NCBI GenBank assembly: GCA_910575565.1
Contig: CAJTFL010000001.1
Span: 372,001-436,000, forward strand
Length of the DNA: 64,000 bases
Source of the DNA: Lachnospiraceae bacterium
GTDB lineage: Bacteria; Bacillota; Clostridia; Lachnospirales; Lachnospiraceae
Direction: 5' to 3'
The notes below the pieces were generated by a model. That model was given only the letters and a program-made list of their open reading frames with translations, did not search any database and had not been told where the DNA came from. The translations under genes and the position numbers were made by a program. Numbering within the stretch: the stretch's first letter is position 1; each line of letters starts with the position of its first letter. Shown piece after piece: positions 17,037 to 25,843 of the stretch.

Positions 17037-18119
17037 ATGAATGGAATCGAAAAATTAATCTGCGGATGGCATTTGACAGAGGATGATTTTATGGAGATCC
17101 TTTCCGAAAAGGATAATCCGCAGACGGCAGTGTTCCTGGCAAAAAAAGCCGTTCAGGCAAGGAAAACGTTTTACGGGACAAAGGTGTTTATCCGCGGCCT
17201 GATTGAGTTTACGAATTACTGCAAAAATAACTGTTATTACTGCGGGATCCGCTGCGGAAACAAAAACGCAGTCCGCTACCGGCTGACGAAGGAAGAGATT
17301 TTATCCTGCTGCCAGGAAGGATACCGCCTGGGGTTTCGCACCTTCGTCCTCCAGGGAGGGGAGGATCCCTTTTATACGGATGAGCGGATGGAGGACATTA
17401 TCCGGGGGATAAAGGCAAAGTACCCTGACTGTGCCCTGACCCTTTCCCTGGGGGAGAGATCTTACGAAAGCTACCGCCTGTTCCGCCAGGCCGGGGCGGA
17501 TCGGTATCTGCTGCGCCATGAGACGGCGGATGATGGCCATTACCGGCAGCTTCATCCGGAAAACATGAGCCTTGGGCGGCGCAAGCAGTGCCTGTATGAC
17601 TTAAAGGAGCTGGGATACCAGGTAGGAGCGGGGATGATGGTAGGAAGCCCCGGCCAGACCAAAAAGACGCTTGCCCAGGATCTGGCCTTTCTCCAGGAGC
17701 TTCAGCCCCAGATGGTAGGCATAGGCCCCTTCATCCCCCACCATGACACACCATTCGCCCATCAGATGGCTGGCAGCGTGGATCTTACCTTGTACCTTTT
17801 ATCCGTTGTCCGCCTTCTTTTGCCCAGGGTTTTGCTCCCGGCCACCACAGCATTAGGAACCCTTGATCCTATCGGGAGGGAAAAGGGGCTGGCAGCTGGG
17901 GCAAACGTGGTGATGCCAAACTTATCCCCGGCAAAAAACCGGGAGAATTATGCCTTGTATGACAATAAGCTATGCACCGGTGAGGAATCTGCCCAGTGCC
18001 GCGATGACATAGAGCGGCGCATAGCCTTGGCAGGATACGAGATGGTTACGGAGCGGGGCGATTATTTTAGCGGACAGCAGGCGGTGGCTGTGCCTGCGCA
18101 GGAAAGCTTAACCGATTAA
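17037..18119 (+). CDS. hydE: [FeFe]-hydrogenase maturation radical SAM protein HydE
   Basis: 360 residues. Radical SAM motif C62-x3-C66-x2-C69 in YCKNNCYYCG, then GFRTFVLQGGEDP and a C-terminal LPATTALGTLDPIGREKGL segment characteristic of HydE in the biotin-synthase branch. HydE helps build the H-cluster of [FeFe]-hydrogenases. hydF, hydG and a hydrogenase gene are not in the window. The start lies 17 bases after the ATPase remnant, and the sulfatase maturase follows 19 bases later, so the two radical SAM genes are likely co-transcribed. Confidence 0.92.
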   Translation: MNGIEKLICGWHLTEDDFMEILSEKDNPQTAVFLAKKAVQARKTFYGTKVFIRGLIEFTNYCKNNCYYCGIRCGNKNAVRYRLTKEEILSCCQEGYRLGFRTFVLQGGEDPFYTDERMEDIIRGIKAKYPDCALTLSLGERSYESYRLFRQAGADRYLLRHETADDGHYRQLHPENMSLGRRKQCLYDLKELGYQVGAGMMVGSPGQTKKTLAQDLAFLQELQPQMVGIGPFIPHHDTPFAHQMAGSVDLTLYLLSVVRLLLPRVLLPATTALGTLDPIGREKGLAAGANVVMPNLSPAKNRENYALYDNKLCTGEESAQCRDDIERRIALAGYEMVTERGDYFSGQQAVAVPAQESLTD

Positions 18120-18138
18120 GGTTTGGGAGAGTGAGAAA

Positions 18139-19269
18139 ATGCCGAAAATCCATGTGATGATCAAGCCGGCTTCCGGGCTGTGCAATATGCGGTGCAAATA
18201 CTGTTTTTATGTGGATGAGATGGGAAAGCGGAGCCAGGCTTCCTACGGGATCATGACCACGGATACCTTAGAGCAGGTAATCCGGGAAACCTTTGCCTTT
18301 GCGGAGAAGGAATGCACCATTGCTTTCCAGGGAGGAGAGCCTACGCTGGCAGGGCTGGATTTTTTCCGGAAGTGCCTAAGCTTTGAAAAACGTTACAATA
18401 CTAAAAAAATAAGGGTAATCCACACGCTGCAGACTAACGGATATGTGTTGGATGAAGAATGGTATTCCTTTTTTGCCGAAAACCATTTCCTGATCGGCCT
18501 GTCCATCGACGGCATTAAGGCTACCCACGACCCATACCGGAAGGATGTCCATGGGCAGGATACGTATTTCCACACGCTGGAAGCTGCCCGCGGCTTAGAA
18601 AGGGCAGGGGTTGAATTCAATGTCCTGACGGTGGTAAACGGGAAAACCGCCCCCAAAATAAGGAAAATATATGAGCAGTACAAAAAACTTGGATTCTCCT
18701 GGCAGCAGTACATTCCCTGCCTGGATCCGATCCAGGAAAAACAAGGGCAGCAGGAGTACTCCCTTACGCCGGAAATGTACGGAACCTTCCTGATTGAGCT
18801 TTTTGGCCTATGGGAACTGGATTTGCGGCAAGGGAAATTAATCCATATCCGCCAGTTTGAGAATTATATCGAGATGCTTCTTGGGCAGATGCCGGAATCC
18901 TGCGAACAGCGGGGCGTATGCGGCATCCAAAATGTGGTGGAGGCAGACGGGAGCGTGTATCCCTGCGATTTCTACGTATTGGACGAGTACTGCCTGGGGA
19001 ATCTGAACACAGACAGCTTCCAGGCAATCGGTGAGAGAAGGAAGGAAATCCGGTTTATGGAAAATTCAGTAAACCATGGAGAAAAATGCAGGGCCTGCCC
19101 TTATTTTTTCATCTGCCGCGGCGGATGCAGAAGACAGCGGGTGCAGCCGGGGACGGAAGAGGGGGAGAATTATTTCTGCAAAGGGTATGGGATGTTTTTT
19201 GATGCGTGCCTGCAGAGGATGAAGAGGATTGCAGGGGGATTAGTTGGTTATGGGGATGTGAAAGGGTAG
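18139..19269 (+). CDS. Anaerobic sulfatase-maturating radical SAM enzyme (anSME)
   Basis: 376 residues. Radical SAM motif C15-x3-C19-x2-C22 (LCNMRCKYCFY) and a C-terminal SPASM region with CGIQNVVEADGSVYPCDFY and CRACPYFFICRGGCRR for two auxiliary clusters. Family members oxidise the active-site Cys or Ser of sulfatases to formylglycine without oxygen. The Cys-type sulfatase at 24443 is an obvious substrate, although a terminator and about 600 bases separate the maturase from that locus. Normal length. Confidence 0.92.
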   Translation: MPKIHVMIKPASGLCNMRCKYCFYVDEMGKRSQASYGIMTTDTLEQVIRETFAFAEKECTIAFQGGEPTLAGLDFFRKCLSFEKRYNTKKIRVIHTLQTNGYVLDEEWYSFFAENHFLIGLSIDGIKATHDPYRKDVHGQDTYFHTLEAARGLERAGVEFNVLTVVNGKTAPKIRKIYEQYKKLGFSWQQYIPCLDPIQEKQGQQEYSLTPEMYGTFLIELFGLWELDLRQGKLIHIRQFENYIEMLLGQMPESCEQRGVCGIQNVVEADGSVYPCDFYVLDEYCLGNLNTDSFQAIGERRKEIRFMENSVNHGEKCRACPYFFICRGGCRRQRVQPGTEEGENYFCKGYGMFFDACLQRMKRIAGGLVGYGDVKG

Positions 19270-19298
19270 GATTGGAGAGCGGAAGGTGAAATTTGAGG

Positions 19299-19346
19299 GC
19301 AGAATTGGCTTCAGCGGGGGAATGGCTGGGCAATTCTGCTTTTTTA
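19299..19346 (+). terminator. Terminator after the sulfatase maturase gene
   Basis: GCAGAATTG (19299-19307) pairs with CAATTCTGC (19331-19339), followed by seven T. It ends the hydE-anSME transcript. Confidence 0.85.
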
Positions 19347-19730
19347 GCGGCGTTTTATAGGAAATGTGGTTGACATAATTATTTTATGTTAACTTTATAT
19401 GGAGAGATATTTGTGTTTTGTTAACGATGAGGTAATGCTTTGTTGACTTGGATAGCTGGGGGAAGATCAATGCTTTGTCAACTTGGATAACTGGTAAGAT
19501 AGATTTTGATGCTGGGTTGTTTCGGGTGATGTTGGAATGGAGGGTGGTAGTTGGTGTTTTTTTAGAATCAGTTAATGGGCAGAAGATAATAAAATTCATC
19601 TATCTAATTGATAACAAATCGATAATAAATTCTATCTAACTAATGGAAAGCCACTTTTCGCTGCCAGTACCGCAGCGGAAAAGCAATAAATTTTTGTATA
19701 ACACCTCCAACAAAGATAAAAAAATAATAG
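19347..19730. other. AT-rich intergenic stretch without a convincing gene
   Basis: This part of the 600-base gap holds a nearly perfect palindrome at 19369-19393 (GTTGACATAA, 5-base spacer, TTATGTTAAC) that contains a TTGACA, the dispersed repeat described separately, and a TCTATCTAA direct repeat near 19600-19640. A 63-codon frame at 19448 lies inside the repeat and is not conserved in the second repeat copy, so I do not call it a gene. Confidence 0.5.
19434..19559 (+). repeat. Dispersed intergenic repeat, copy 1 plus partial tandem copy
   Basis: The 91 bases at 19469-19559 align with 52779-52869 over the whole length: both begin AATGCTTTGTCAAC, share TGTTTCGG in the middle and end TTGGTGTTT, with roughly 70% identity by eye and two compensating one-base gaps. 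A partial extra copy of the first 29 bases lies just upstream at 19434-19462. No coding potential is shared between copies. Confidence 0.6.
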
Positions 19731-19843
19731 GATATGAAAATAATATATGCATTTTGCATAAAAACAGAAACCCTTGAAAAAAAGGAAATCCCAATCCGAA
19801 AATCGTTGATTCCGAAAAGTTTGCCTTTTTGCTAGACTAAGCA
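19731..19843 (+). promoter_or_regulatory. Operator-promoter of the glycosaminoglycan importer operon
   Basis: An upstream box (ATATGAAAATAATATATGC, 19732 on), an operator 19783-19810 (AGGAAATC, then AATCC-N9-TGATT) and an extended -10 TGCTAGACT ending 19838 lie before the binding-protein gene. The same three elements with nearly the same spacing occur at 32316-32426. No good -35 hexamer is present, which fits an activator-dependent promoter. The likely activator is the YesN-type regulator at 28803. Confidence 0.65.
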
Positions 19844-19881
19844 CAACAAATTGTTCCAAAGGGGAAGAGGAGGAAATGAAC

Positions 19882-21240
19882 ATGAGAAAAAGACGAGTAA
19901 TTGCGGCGTTGGCGGCAGGAGCCATGGTTTGTACGGCGTTGGTGGGATGCCAGGGAAAGCCGGCACAGGAGCAGGGAAGCCAGGGGGAAAGCACGAAGGC
20001 GGCGGAGGCTGGTTCGGGGCAAAGCTCGGGCGGTGCGGGGGAGTCGGAAGAGAAGCAGGTATTGTCCGTGACTACCTGGGATAATGATTCCAGCCCCCAG
20101 TTCCAGGCGGTGATCGATGCTTATGAGGCGGAAAACCCGAATGTGGAAATTAAGGTGATTGATACTTCGGCGGATGAGTATAACAATTCTTTGGGGATCA
20201 GCCTTTCTGCGGCGCAGCCGGATCCGGATGTGATTTGGGTCAAGGACATGGGTTCCATGCTCCAGATGGCGGACAAGGAGCAGCTCCTACCTATTGATGA
20301 TTTCATCGCAAAGGATAATTTTGATCTGTCCATCTATAAAGGGGCGGCGGAGCAGCTGATGTACAATGGGAAAATTTATTCGCTTCCCTACCGGAATGAC
20401 TGGTATGTCCTTTACTATAATAAGGATTTGTTTGACGCGGCAGGGGTAGAGTATCCGTCTAATGACATGACCTGGGAAGAGTATTATGATCTGGCGGCTA
20501 AGATGACCAGCGGGGAGGGGAGCAGCAAGGTGTACGGCTCCCATAACCATACATGGCAGGCCTTAGTGACAAACTGGGCGGTGCAGGACGGGAAGAATAC
20601 GGTGGTGGAAAAGGATTACGGCTTCATGAAATCCTGGTATGAGGAAGCCCTTGCCCTGCAGGATAATGGCTATATCCAGGACTATTCCACGCTGAAAACG
20701 GCAAATATCCACTATTCATCCGTATTTAAGAACCAGCAGTGCGCGATGATGCCTATGGGAACCTGGTTTATTGCCACCATGATGCAGTCCCAGGAAGAAG
20801 GGGAGACGGATTTTAACTGGGGCATTGCTGCCATCCCCCATTCAAAGGACACAAAAGCAGGCTATACCGTAGGAGCCCTTACGCCGATTGCCATCAGCGC
20901 ATTTACCGATCAGCCGGATTTATCCTGGGATTTCGTGAAATTCGCATCCTCTGAGAAGGCGGCAGAAATCCTGGCAAAGCAGGGCGTATTTACCGGGATT
21001 CCTTCGGAGGCGGCTTTCCAGACCATCGCGGCGGCGGAGCGGTTCCCGGAGGGCGAAAGCAATGTGGAAGCCCTTAACTATACCCATTATTCCTTTGACC
21101 GTCCATTGGATCCCCAGATCGAGGAAATCCGCACCGTCTTGGACGAGGTGCATGAGATGATCATGATCCATTCCTACGGCGTAGATGAGGGGATTGCGGA
21201 GCTGACGGAGCGGGTCGCCGAGATTAAGGGCTGGAATTAA
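19882..21240 (+). CDS. ABC sugar transporter solute-binding lipoprotein
   Basis: 452 residues from the ATG at 19882, 8 bases after GAGGAGG (an ATG at 19876 is too close). Signal peptide with lipobox LVGC, a Ser/Glu-rich linker, then a family 1 solute-binding fold (LSVTTWDNDSSPQFQAVIDAYE at the start of the mature domain). It delivers oligosaccharide to the two permeases downstream. Position at the head of a locus with GH88, sulfatase and heparinase genes suggests unsaturated or sulfated glycosaminoglycan fragments as ligand. No ATPase gene is in the locus, so a shared MsmK-like ATPase is implied. Confidence 0.88.
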   Translation: MRKRRVIAALAAGAMVCTALVGCQGKPAQEQGSQGESTKAAEAGSGQSSGGAGESEEKQVLSVTTWDNDSSPQFQAVIDAYEAENPNVEIKVIDTSADEYNNSLGISLSAAQPDPDVIWVKDMGSMLQMADKEQLLPIDDFIAKDNFDLSIYKGAAEQLMYNGKIYSLPYRNDWYVLYYNKDLFDAAGVEYPSNDMTWEEYYDLAAKMTSGEGSSKVYGSHNHTWQALVTNWAVQDGKNTVVEKDYGFMKSWYEEALALQDNGYIQDYSTLKTANIHYSSVFKNQQCAMMPMGTWFIATMMQSQEEGETDFNWGIAAIPHSKDTKAGYTVGALTPIAISAFTDQPDLSWDFVKFASSEKAAEILAKQGVFTGIPSEAAFQTIAAAERFPEGESNVEALNYTHYSFDRPLDPQIEEIRTVLDEVHEMIMIHSYGVDEGIAELTERVAEIKGWN

Positions 21241-21344
21241 ACCGGCTGCATCAATTAAACGGACTGCGAAAGTTAAACTGGCTGTACAGATGAAAACGGC
21301 TGCATGAATAAAGTCAGCCATGTAACCGAAACGTAAACAGCTAT
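21237..21344 (+). repeat. Six degenerate 18-base tandem units after the binding-protein gene
   Basis: Units start at 21237, 21255, 21273, 21291, 21309 and 21327, exactly 18 bases apart. The first four share TTAAAC-N-GGCTG-N-A; the last two are eroded. The first unit overlaps the binding-protein stop codon, and several units place TAA or TGA in the binding-protein frame. Confidence 0.55.
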
Positions 21345-21362
21345 GTAAATAAAAACCATTAT

Positions 21363-21436
21363 GCTCCCGGGGGCTTTCCTGTACAGAGGGCGAAGAGGGC
21401 GAGTTAAGCCTTTTTGCCGGGAATGCTTCCGGGAGC
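21363..21436 (+). terminator. Hairpin between binding-protein and permease genes
   Basis: GCTCCCGG (21363-21370) pairs with CCGGGAGC (21429-21436), followed by GTGTTTAAAT; an internal TTTTT lies at 21411-21415. Such structures between binding protein and permease genes often lower downstream expression or protect the upstream mRNA. Termination strength is uncertain. Confidence 0.45.
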
Positions 21437-21463
21437 GTGTTTAAATCTTATGGAGGGGCGTAT

Positions 21464-22381
21464 ATGGGCAGTGGAAAGAAAACTTATTTGACTTCCAGCC
21501 AGAAACGGAAAATCCGGAACAATATGACCGGGTACGCGTTTATCCTTCCCAACCTTATCGGCTATACCGTATTTGTGTTTATCCCGGTGATTTTTTCTTT
21601 CGTGTTAAGCGTGATGAGTTGGGACGGCTCGCAAAGGCCGATGCAGTTTGTGGGGCTTGCAAATTTTGCGGATATTTTTGGAGATAAGATCTTTAGGGGC
21701 ACGCTGGTGCATACCGTCAGCTATGCGCTGATGACCGTTGTGCCTACCCTTGTTTTGGCGCTGCTGCTTGCGGTTTTGCTAAACAATAAAATTAGAGGCG
21801 TGGCAATCTTTCGGACGGCCTTTTACTTTCCGTATATTGCCTCCATCGTTGCGGTGGGCGCCGTGTGGAATATGCTGTTCCAGCCGGATTTCGGCCCGGT
21901 AAACGAGATCCTTAAAGCTATCGGCATAGCCAATCCGCCCAGATGGGTGGTAGATAAGGACTGGGCCATGGTGGCGGTATCCATCGTAAGCGTGTGGAAA
22001 TATATGGGCTACTACATGATCGTGTACTTGGCGGCCCTGCAGGGGATTTCCGCGTCCCTGTATGAGGCGGCGAGCATTGACGGGGCAAACGGCTGGCAGA
22101 AGCTTTTGTATATTACCGTGCCCATGCTGACGCCTACCACATTTTTCGTGCTGATTATGCTGACCATCCAGTGCTTTAAGGTGTTTGACTTAGTGTACGT
22201 GATGACTGGGGGCGGCCCCGGGAACGCCACGAAAACACTGGTGAACTATATCTATGAGAAGGCGTTTACCAGCTGGGAGTTCGGCCCTGCCAGCGCAGGA
22301 GCCATCGTGCTGTTTGCCATCGTGCTGGTGATTACGCTGATCCAGTTTAGCGGTGAGAAAAAATGGTCTAAGGATCTGTAG
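21464..22381 (+). CDS. ABC sugar transporter permease, MalF/UgpA type
   Basis: 305 residues from ATG 21464 (GGAGGGG 8 bases upstream). Six hydrophobic segments, with the EAA-loop motif in YEAASIDGANGWQKLLYITVP, which contacts the ATPase. With the next gene it forms the heterodimeric membrane channel. The N-terminal tail is basic (KKTYLTSSQKRKIRNN). Spacing to the second permease is 14 bases. Confidence 0.9.
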   Translation: MGSGKKTYLTSSQKRKIRNNMTGYAFILPNLIGYTVFVFIPVIFSFVLSVMSWDGSQRPMQFVGLANFADIFGDKIFRGTLVHTVSYALMTVVPTLVLALLLAVLLNNKIRGVAIFRTAFYFPYIASIVAVGAVWNMLFQPDFGPVNEILKAIGIANPPRWVVDKDWAMVAVSIVSVWKYMGYYMIVYLAALQGISASLYEAASIDGANGWQKLLYITVPMLTPTTFFVLIMLTIQCFKVFDLVYVMTGGGPGNATKTLVNYIYEKAFTSWEFGPASAGAIVLFAIVLVITLIQFSGEKKWSKDL

Positions 22382-22395
22382 GAGGGGGAATCGTA

Positions 22396-23223
22396 ATGAG
22401 TGCAAAGAGAAAAGCAACGAAAGTAATCCTGTACGTTCTTCTGATCTGCCTGGGAGTGGCGATGCTGGTTCCCTTTTACTGGATGGTGATTTCCTCCTTG
22501 AAGTTAAATAAGGATGTATTTTCTATCCCCATGCGGTGGTGGCCGGAAACGATACATTTGGAAAATTACAGCGTGATCTGGGATAAGCTTCCCTTGGTGA
22601 TCTTCTTTAAAAATACGGCAAAGCTGACCATTATCACCACCATCGTCCAGCTGTGCACCAGCTGCTTTGCCGCTTACGGGTTTACGAAATGCAAGTTTGT
22701 GGGAAGGGATTTAATCTTTTTAATGTATGTGACCACCATAGCCGTTCCCTGGCAGGTGTACATGGTTCCCCAGTTTATCCTTGTGTCCAAGCTGGGGCTT
22801 AACGACACCCATATCGGTTTGATCCTGATGCAGGCCTTCTCCGCCTTTGGCGTGTTCCTTATCCGGCAGTTTTACATCAGCATCCCGGATGAGCTGTGCG
22901 AGGCAGCCAGGATTGACGGGCTGAATGAGTTCGGGATCTTTCGGAAAATCGTGTTCCCCTTGGGGAAACCGGCCATGGCTACCTTGACGATCTTCACCTT
23001 TACCAATGTGTGGAACGACTTTATGGGGCCGTTGATCTACTTGAAGACGAAGGAATTAAAGACCGTGCAGCTGGGAATCCGGATGTTTATCTCCCAGTAC
23101 GGGGCGGATTATGCGTGGATCATGGCGGCCTCCGTGTGCTCCCTGATTCCGATTGTCATTGTATTTTTAAGCTGCCAGCGGTTCTTCGTGGAAGGCGTGG
23201 CGGCCAGCGGCATTAAAGGGTAG
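22396..23223 (+). CDS. ABC sugar transporter permease, MalG/UgpE type
   Basis: 275 residues, six hydrophobic segments, EAA loop in CEAARIDGLNEFGIFRKIVFPL, and the typical C-terminal RFFVEGVAASGIKG ending of carbohydrate permeases. A GGAGGGG site precedes the ATG. It pairs with the permease upstream. The GH88 gene follows 23 bases later, so transport and intracellular cleavage are co-expressed. Confidence 0.91.
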   Translation: MSAKRKATKVILYVLLICLGVAMLVPFYWMVISSLKLNKDVFSIPMRWWPETIHLENYSVIWDKLPLVIFFKNTAKLTIITTIVQLCTSCFAAYGFTKCKFVGRDLIFLMYVTTIAVPWQVYMVPQFILVSKLGLNDTHIGLILMQAFSAFGVFLIRQFYISIPDELCEAARIDGLNEFGIFRKIVFPLGKPAMATLTIFTFTNVWNDFMGPLIYLKTKELKTVQLGIRMFISQYGADYAWIMAASVCSLIPIVIVFLSCQRFFVEGVAASGIKG

Positions 23224-23246
23224 CCGGGAAGGGGGAATTAAGGCTT

Positions 23247-24425
23247 ATGGCACAGACATTGGAAACGATTATGGGCTATCCGGCAGCGGATAAGGAGCTG
23301 GCAAGGAAGGCCATGGAGGACGGGGTAAGGATTATCCGGGCGGATCTTGGGGAATTCACGGAGCATTTCCCCTCCTCCAACAGCTTTAATGGCTTTTATC
23401 AGCCCACGGAAAATGTGGAATGGACTACCGGGTTTTGGACGGGGGCGATTTGGCTGGCCTATGAATATACGAAGGATGAACAGTTTAAGCAGGCGGCCAA
23501 GGTGCAGGCGGACAGCTTTTTTCACCGGATTGAACGCAAGATAGACGTAAACCACCACGACATGGGCTTTTTGTTCAGCCTATCCTGCGTGGCGGCCTAC
23601 AAGCTGACGGGAGATGAGAAGGCCAGGGAAGGGGCGCTGATGGCGGCGGAGCACCTTGCCGGACGGTATCGGGAAAAAGGAAGGTTCCTCCAGGCCTGGG
23701 GGAATACGGGGGAAGCCTCAGAGTACCGGCTGATTATCGACTGCCTGTTAAACCTTCCCCTTCTGTACTGGGCCAGTGAGGAAACGGGCGAGAAGCGTTA
23801 CGCCCAGATGGCCGAGAACCATATCCGGACGGCGATGAAATGCATTTTAAGGGAGGATGATTCCACCTACCATACGTATTTTATGGATCCGGAGACGGGG
23901 GAACCGTCTTACGGCGTGACCCACCAGGGAAACCGTGACCAATCCGCCTGGGCCAGGGGCCAGGCCTGGGGGATCTACGGCATAGCGCTAAGTTACCATT
24001 ACCTTAAGGATGAGTCGTATATCCGGCTTTTTACCAGGGTGACGGACTTTTTCCTCACGCACTTGCCCAAGGATCTGATCCCATACTGGGATTTTGACTT
24101 TGACACGGGAAGCACGGAGCCTAGGGACTCCTCGGCGGCGGCCATTGCCGTGTGCGGGATGCTCGAGATGGCAAAATACCTGGATGAGGCTCAGAGGAAG
24201 AAATACACCGACGCGGCCCACCGGCTGCTGTACGCCCTGATCCAGGAATGCGGGAACCGGGATTTAAGCCGGTCTAACGGCCTGCTGCTTCACGGGACGT
24301 ATGCCAGGGGATCTAGGGAGAATACCTGCAAGGACAGAGGGGTGGATGAGTGCAATACCTGGGGAGATTACTTCTACATGGAAGCGCTGACCAGGGTTCT
24401 CTCTGACTGGAAGATGTATTGGTGA
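23247..24425 (+). CDS. Unsaturated glucuronyl/uronyl hydrolase (GH88)
   Basis: 392 residues, no signal peptide, so cytoplasmic. The family features are an (alpha/alpha)6 barrel with WTTGFWTGAIWLAYEYT early, D105 in NHHDMGF and D165 in RLIIDCLLNLPLLYWA, which correspond to the two catalytic aspartates of Bacillus UGL, and WARGQAWGIYG. It hydrates and cleaves the 4,5-unsaturated uronic acid left by polysaccharide lyases, which fits the heparinase II/III-like gene in the same operon. Start after AAGGGGGAATTAAGGCTT. Confidence 0.9.
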   Translation: MAQTLETIMGYPAADKELARKAMEDGVRIIRADLGEFTEHFPSSNSFNGFYQPTENVEWTTGFWTGAIWLAYEYTKDEQFKQAAKVQADSFFHRIERKIDVNHHDMGFLFSLSCVAAYKLTGDEKAREGALMAAEHLAGRYREKGRFLQAWGNTGEASEYRLIIDCLLNLPLLYWASEETGEKRYAQMAENHIRTAMKCILREDDSTYHTYFMDPETGEPSYGVTHQGNRDQSAWARGQAWGIYGIALSYHYLKDESYIRLFTRVTDFFLTHLPKDLIPYWDFDFDTGSTEPRDSSAAAIAVCGMLEMAKYLDEAQRKKYTDAAHRLLYALIQECGNRDLSRSNGLLLHGTYARGSRENTCKDRGVDECNTWGDYFYMEALTRVLSDWKMYW

Positions 24426-24442
24426 CGGGGAAGGAGCAAAAG

Positions 24443-25843
24443 ATGAAGACGAATTTAATCTATGTCTTTGCGGATCAATGGAGATACCAGGCTTTAGGCT
24501 GTGCCTGCCAGGATCAGGTGCTGACGCCGAATATGGACAGCTTTGCCAAAGAAAGCCTCTCCTTTGAAAATGCATACAGCACCTTCCCCCTGTGCACGCC
24601 CCATAGGGGCAGCCTGATGACGGGGAAATATCCCTTTTCCATCGGCCTGTGGACCAACTGCAAGATAGGGCTGGAGGAAAAGGTGATGTTAAAGCCCCAG
24701 GAAACCTGCATTGGGAACGTGCTTAAGGACGGGGGATACCAGACCGCCTACATCGGCAAATGGCATCTGGATGCTTCGGAGCTAAACTTCACCGCCCATC
24801 CGGAATCCGGCGCGGCTGGCTGGGATGCCTACACGCCGCCGGGGGAGCGGCGGCAGGGCTTTGATTACTGGCTTTCCTACGGAGCCTGCGACGATCACTT
24901 AGATCCCCATTACTGGGCGGATTCCCCCAGGCAAATACGCCCTGGGAAATGGTCGGCGGAATACGAGACGGACAAGGCCTTAGAGTACCTGGAGGGGCAT
25001 ATCCGCGAGGAAAAGCCCTTTGCCCTGTTTCTGTCCTACAACCCGCCCCATCTCCCTTATGAGCTGGTTCCTGAGGAGGATTATGAACGGTTCCGGGATC
25101 TTAAGGTTTCCTGGCGGCCCAATGTGCCGGAGGAAAAGCGCACGCCCCAGATGGAAACCATTGCCAGGCAGTACTTTGCCGCAGTCCATGGGATTGACCG
25201 GCAGTTTGGGCGGCTGCTTGCCTACCTGCGGGAAAACGAGCTGGAAGAAAATACCTTGGTGGTGCTTTCGGCGGATCACGGGGAGATGCTTGGCTCCCAC
25301 GGTCTGATGAGCAAAAATGTCTGGTATGAGGAAGCCATCCACATCCCGCTGCTTGTGCGGCAGAAAAACCGGATCCGCCCGGGGAAAAGCCAGGTGATCT
25401 TTGCCAGCCCGGATCATATGCCTACCGTGCTGGAGCTGTTAAACTTACCTGTGCCGGATACCTGCCAGGGAATCAGCCACAAGGGGGCGGCGCTGGGAGA
25501 AAAAGAGCAGTCGCCGGAGCAAATGTTCCTTTGCTCCTATCCCGGCGCGCCGGAAAGCGTCTCCGCTTTTGCCGGGCTGGGGATGAGCCACAAGTCTCAT
25601 GGATGGCGGGGGATCAAGACCAGGGAGTATACCTACGTGATCACCAACGGCTATATGCCGGAGGAAAAGCAGGCGGAGTACTTGTATGACGACGTTAAGG
25701 ATCCCTGGCAGCTTCATCCCCAGGTAATCCAAAGGGACTGCCAGGATCCAAGGATCGTGGCTTTCCGGGAACAGTTAAGGGCATATTTGACGATGCTTGG
25801 GGATCCCTTTTTGTGGGAGAAGGAGCGAGATGGTTTTAGGTGA
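24443..25843 (+). CDS. Type I sulfatase, Cys-type active site
   Basis: 466 residues from ATG 24443 (GGAAGGAGC upstream); no signal peptide, so it acts in the cytoplasm on imported fragments. The sulfatase signature C51-T-P-H-R55 followed by GSLMTGKYP marks the Cys converted to formylglycine. D11-Q12 and the later LSADHGEMLGSHG motif are metal and sulfate ligands of the alkaline phosphatase superfamily. The anSME at 18139 is the likely activator. It overlaps the lyase gene by 14 bases. Substrate is probably a sulfated uronic-acid oligosaccharide, judged from neighbours. Confidence 0.92.
   Translation: MKTNLIYVFADQWRYQALGCACQDQVLTPNMDSFAKESLSFENAYSTFPLCTPHRGSLMTGKYPFSIGLWTNCKIGLEEKVMLKPQETCIGNVLKDGGYQTAYIGKWHLDASELNFTAHPESGAAGWDAYTPPGERRQGFDYWLSYGACDDHLDPHYWADSPRQIRPGKWSAEYETDKALEYLEGHIREEKPFALFLSYNPPHLPYELVPEEDYERFRDLKVSWRPNVPEEKRTPQMETIARQYFAAVHGIDRQFGRLLAYLRENELEENTLVVLSADHGEMLGSHGLMSKNVWYEEAIHIPLLVRQKNRIRPGKSQVIFASPDHMPTVLELLNLPVPDTCQGISHKGAALGEKEQSPEQMFLCSYPGAPESVSAFAGLGMSHKSHGWRGIKTREYTYVITNGYMPEEKQAEYLYDDVKDPWQLHPQVIQRDCQDPRIVAFREQLRAYLTMLGDPFLWEKERDGFR

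Noticed and set aside
19448-19639. 63-codon frame with ATG in the AT-rich gap
   Set aside because: It overlaps the dispersed repeat, whose second copy has no matching frame, and it lacks a ribosome site.
21237-21344. CRISPR-like array
   Set aside because: Units are 18 bases with no spacers and high divergence, and no cas genes are present.
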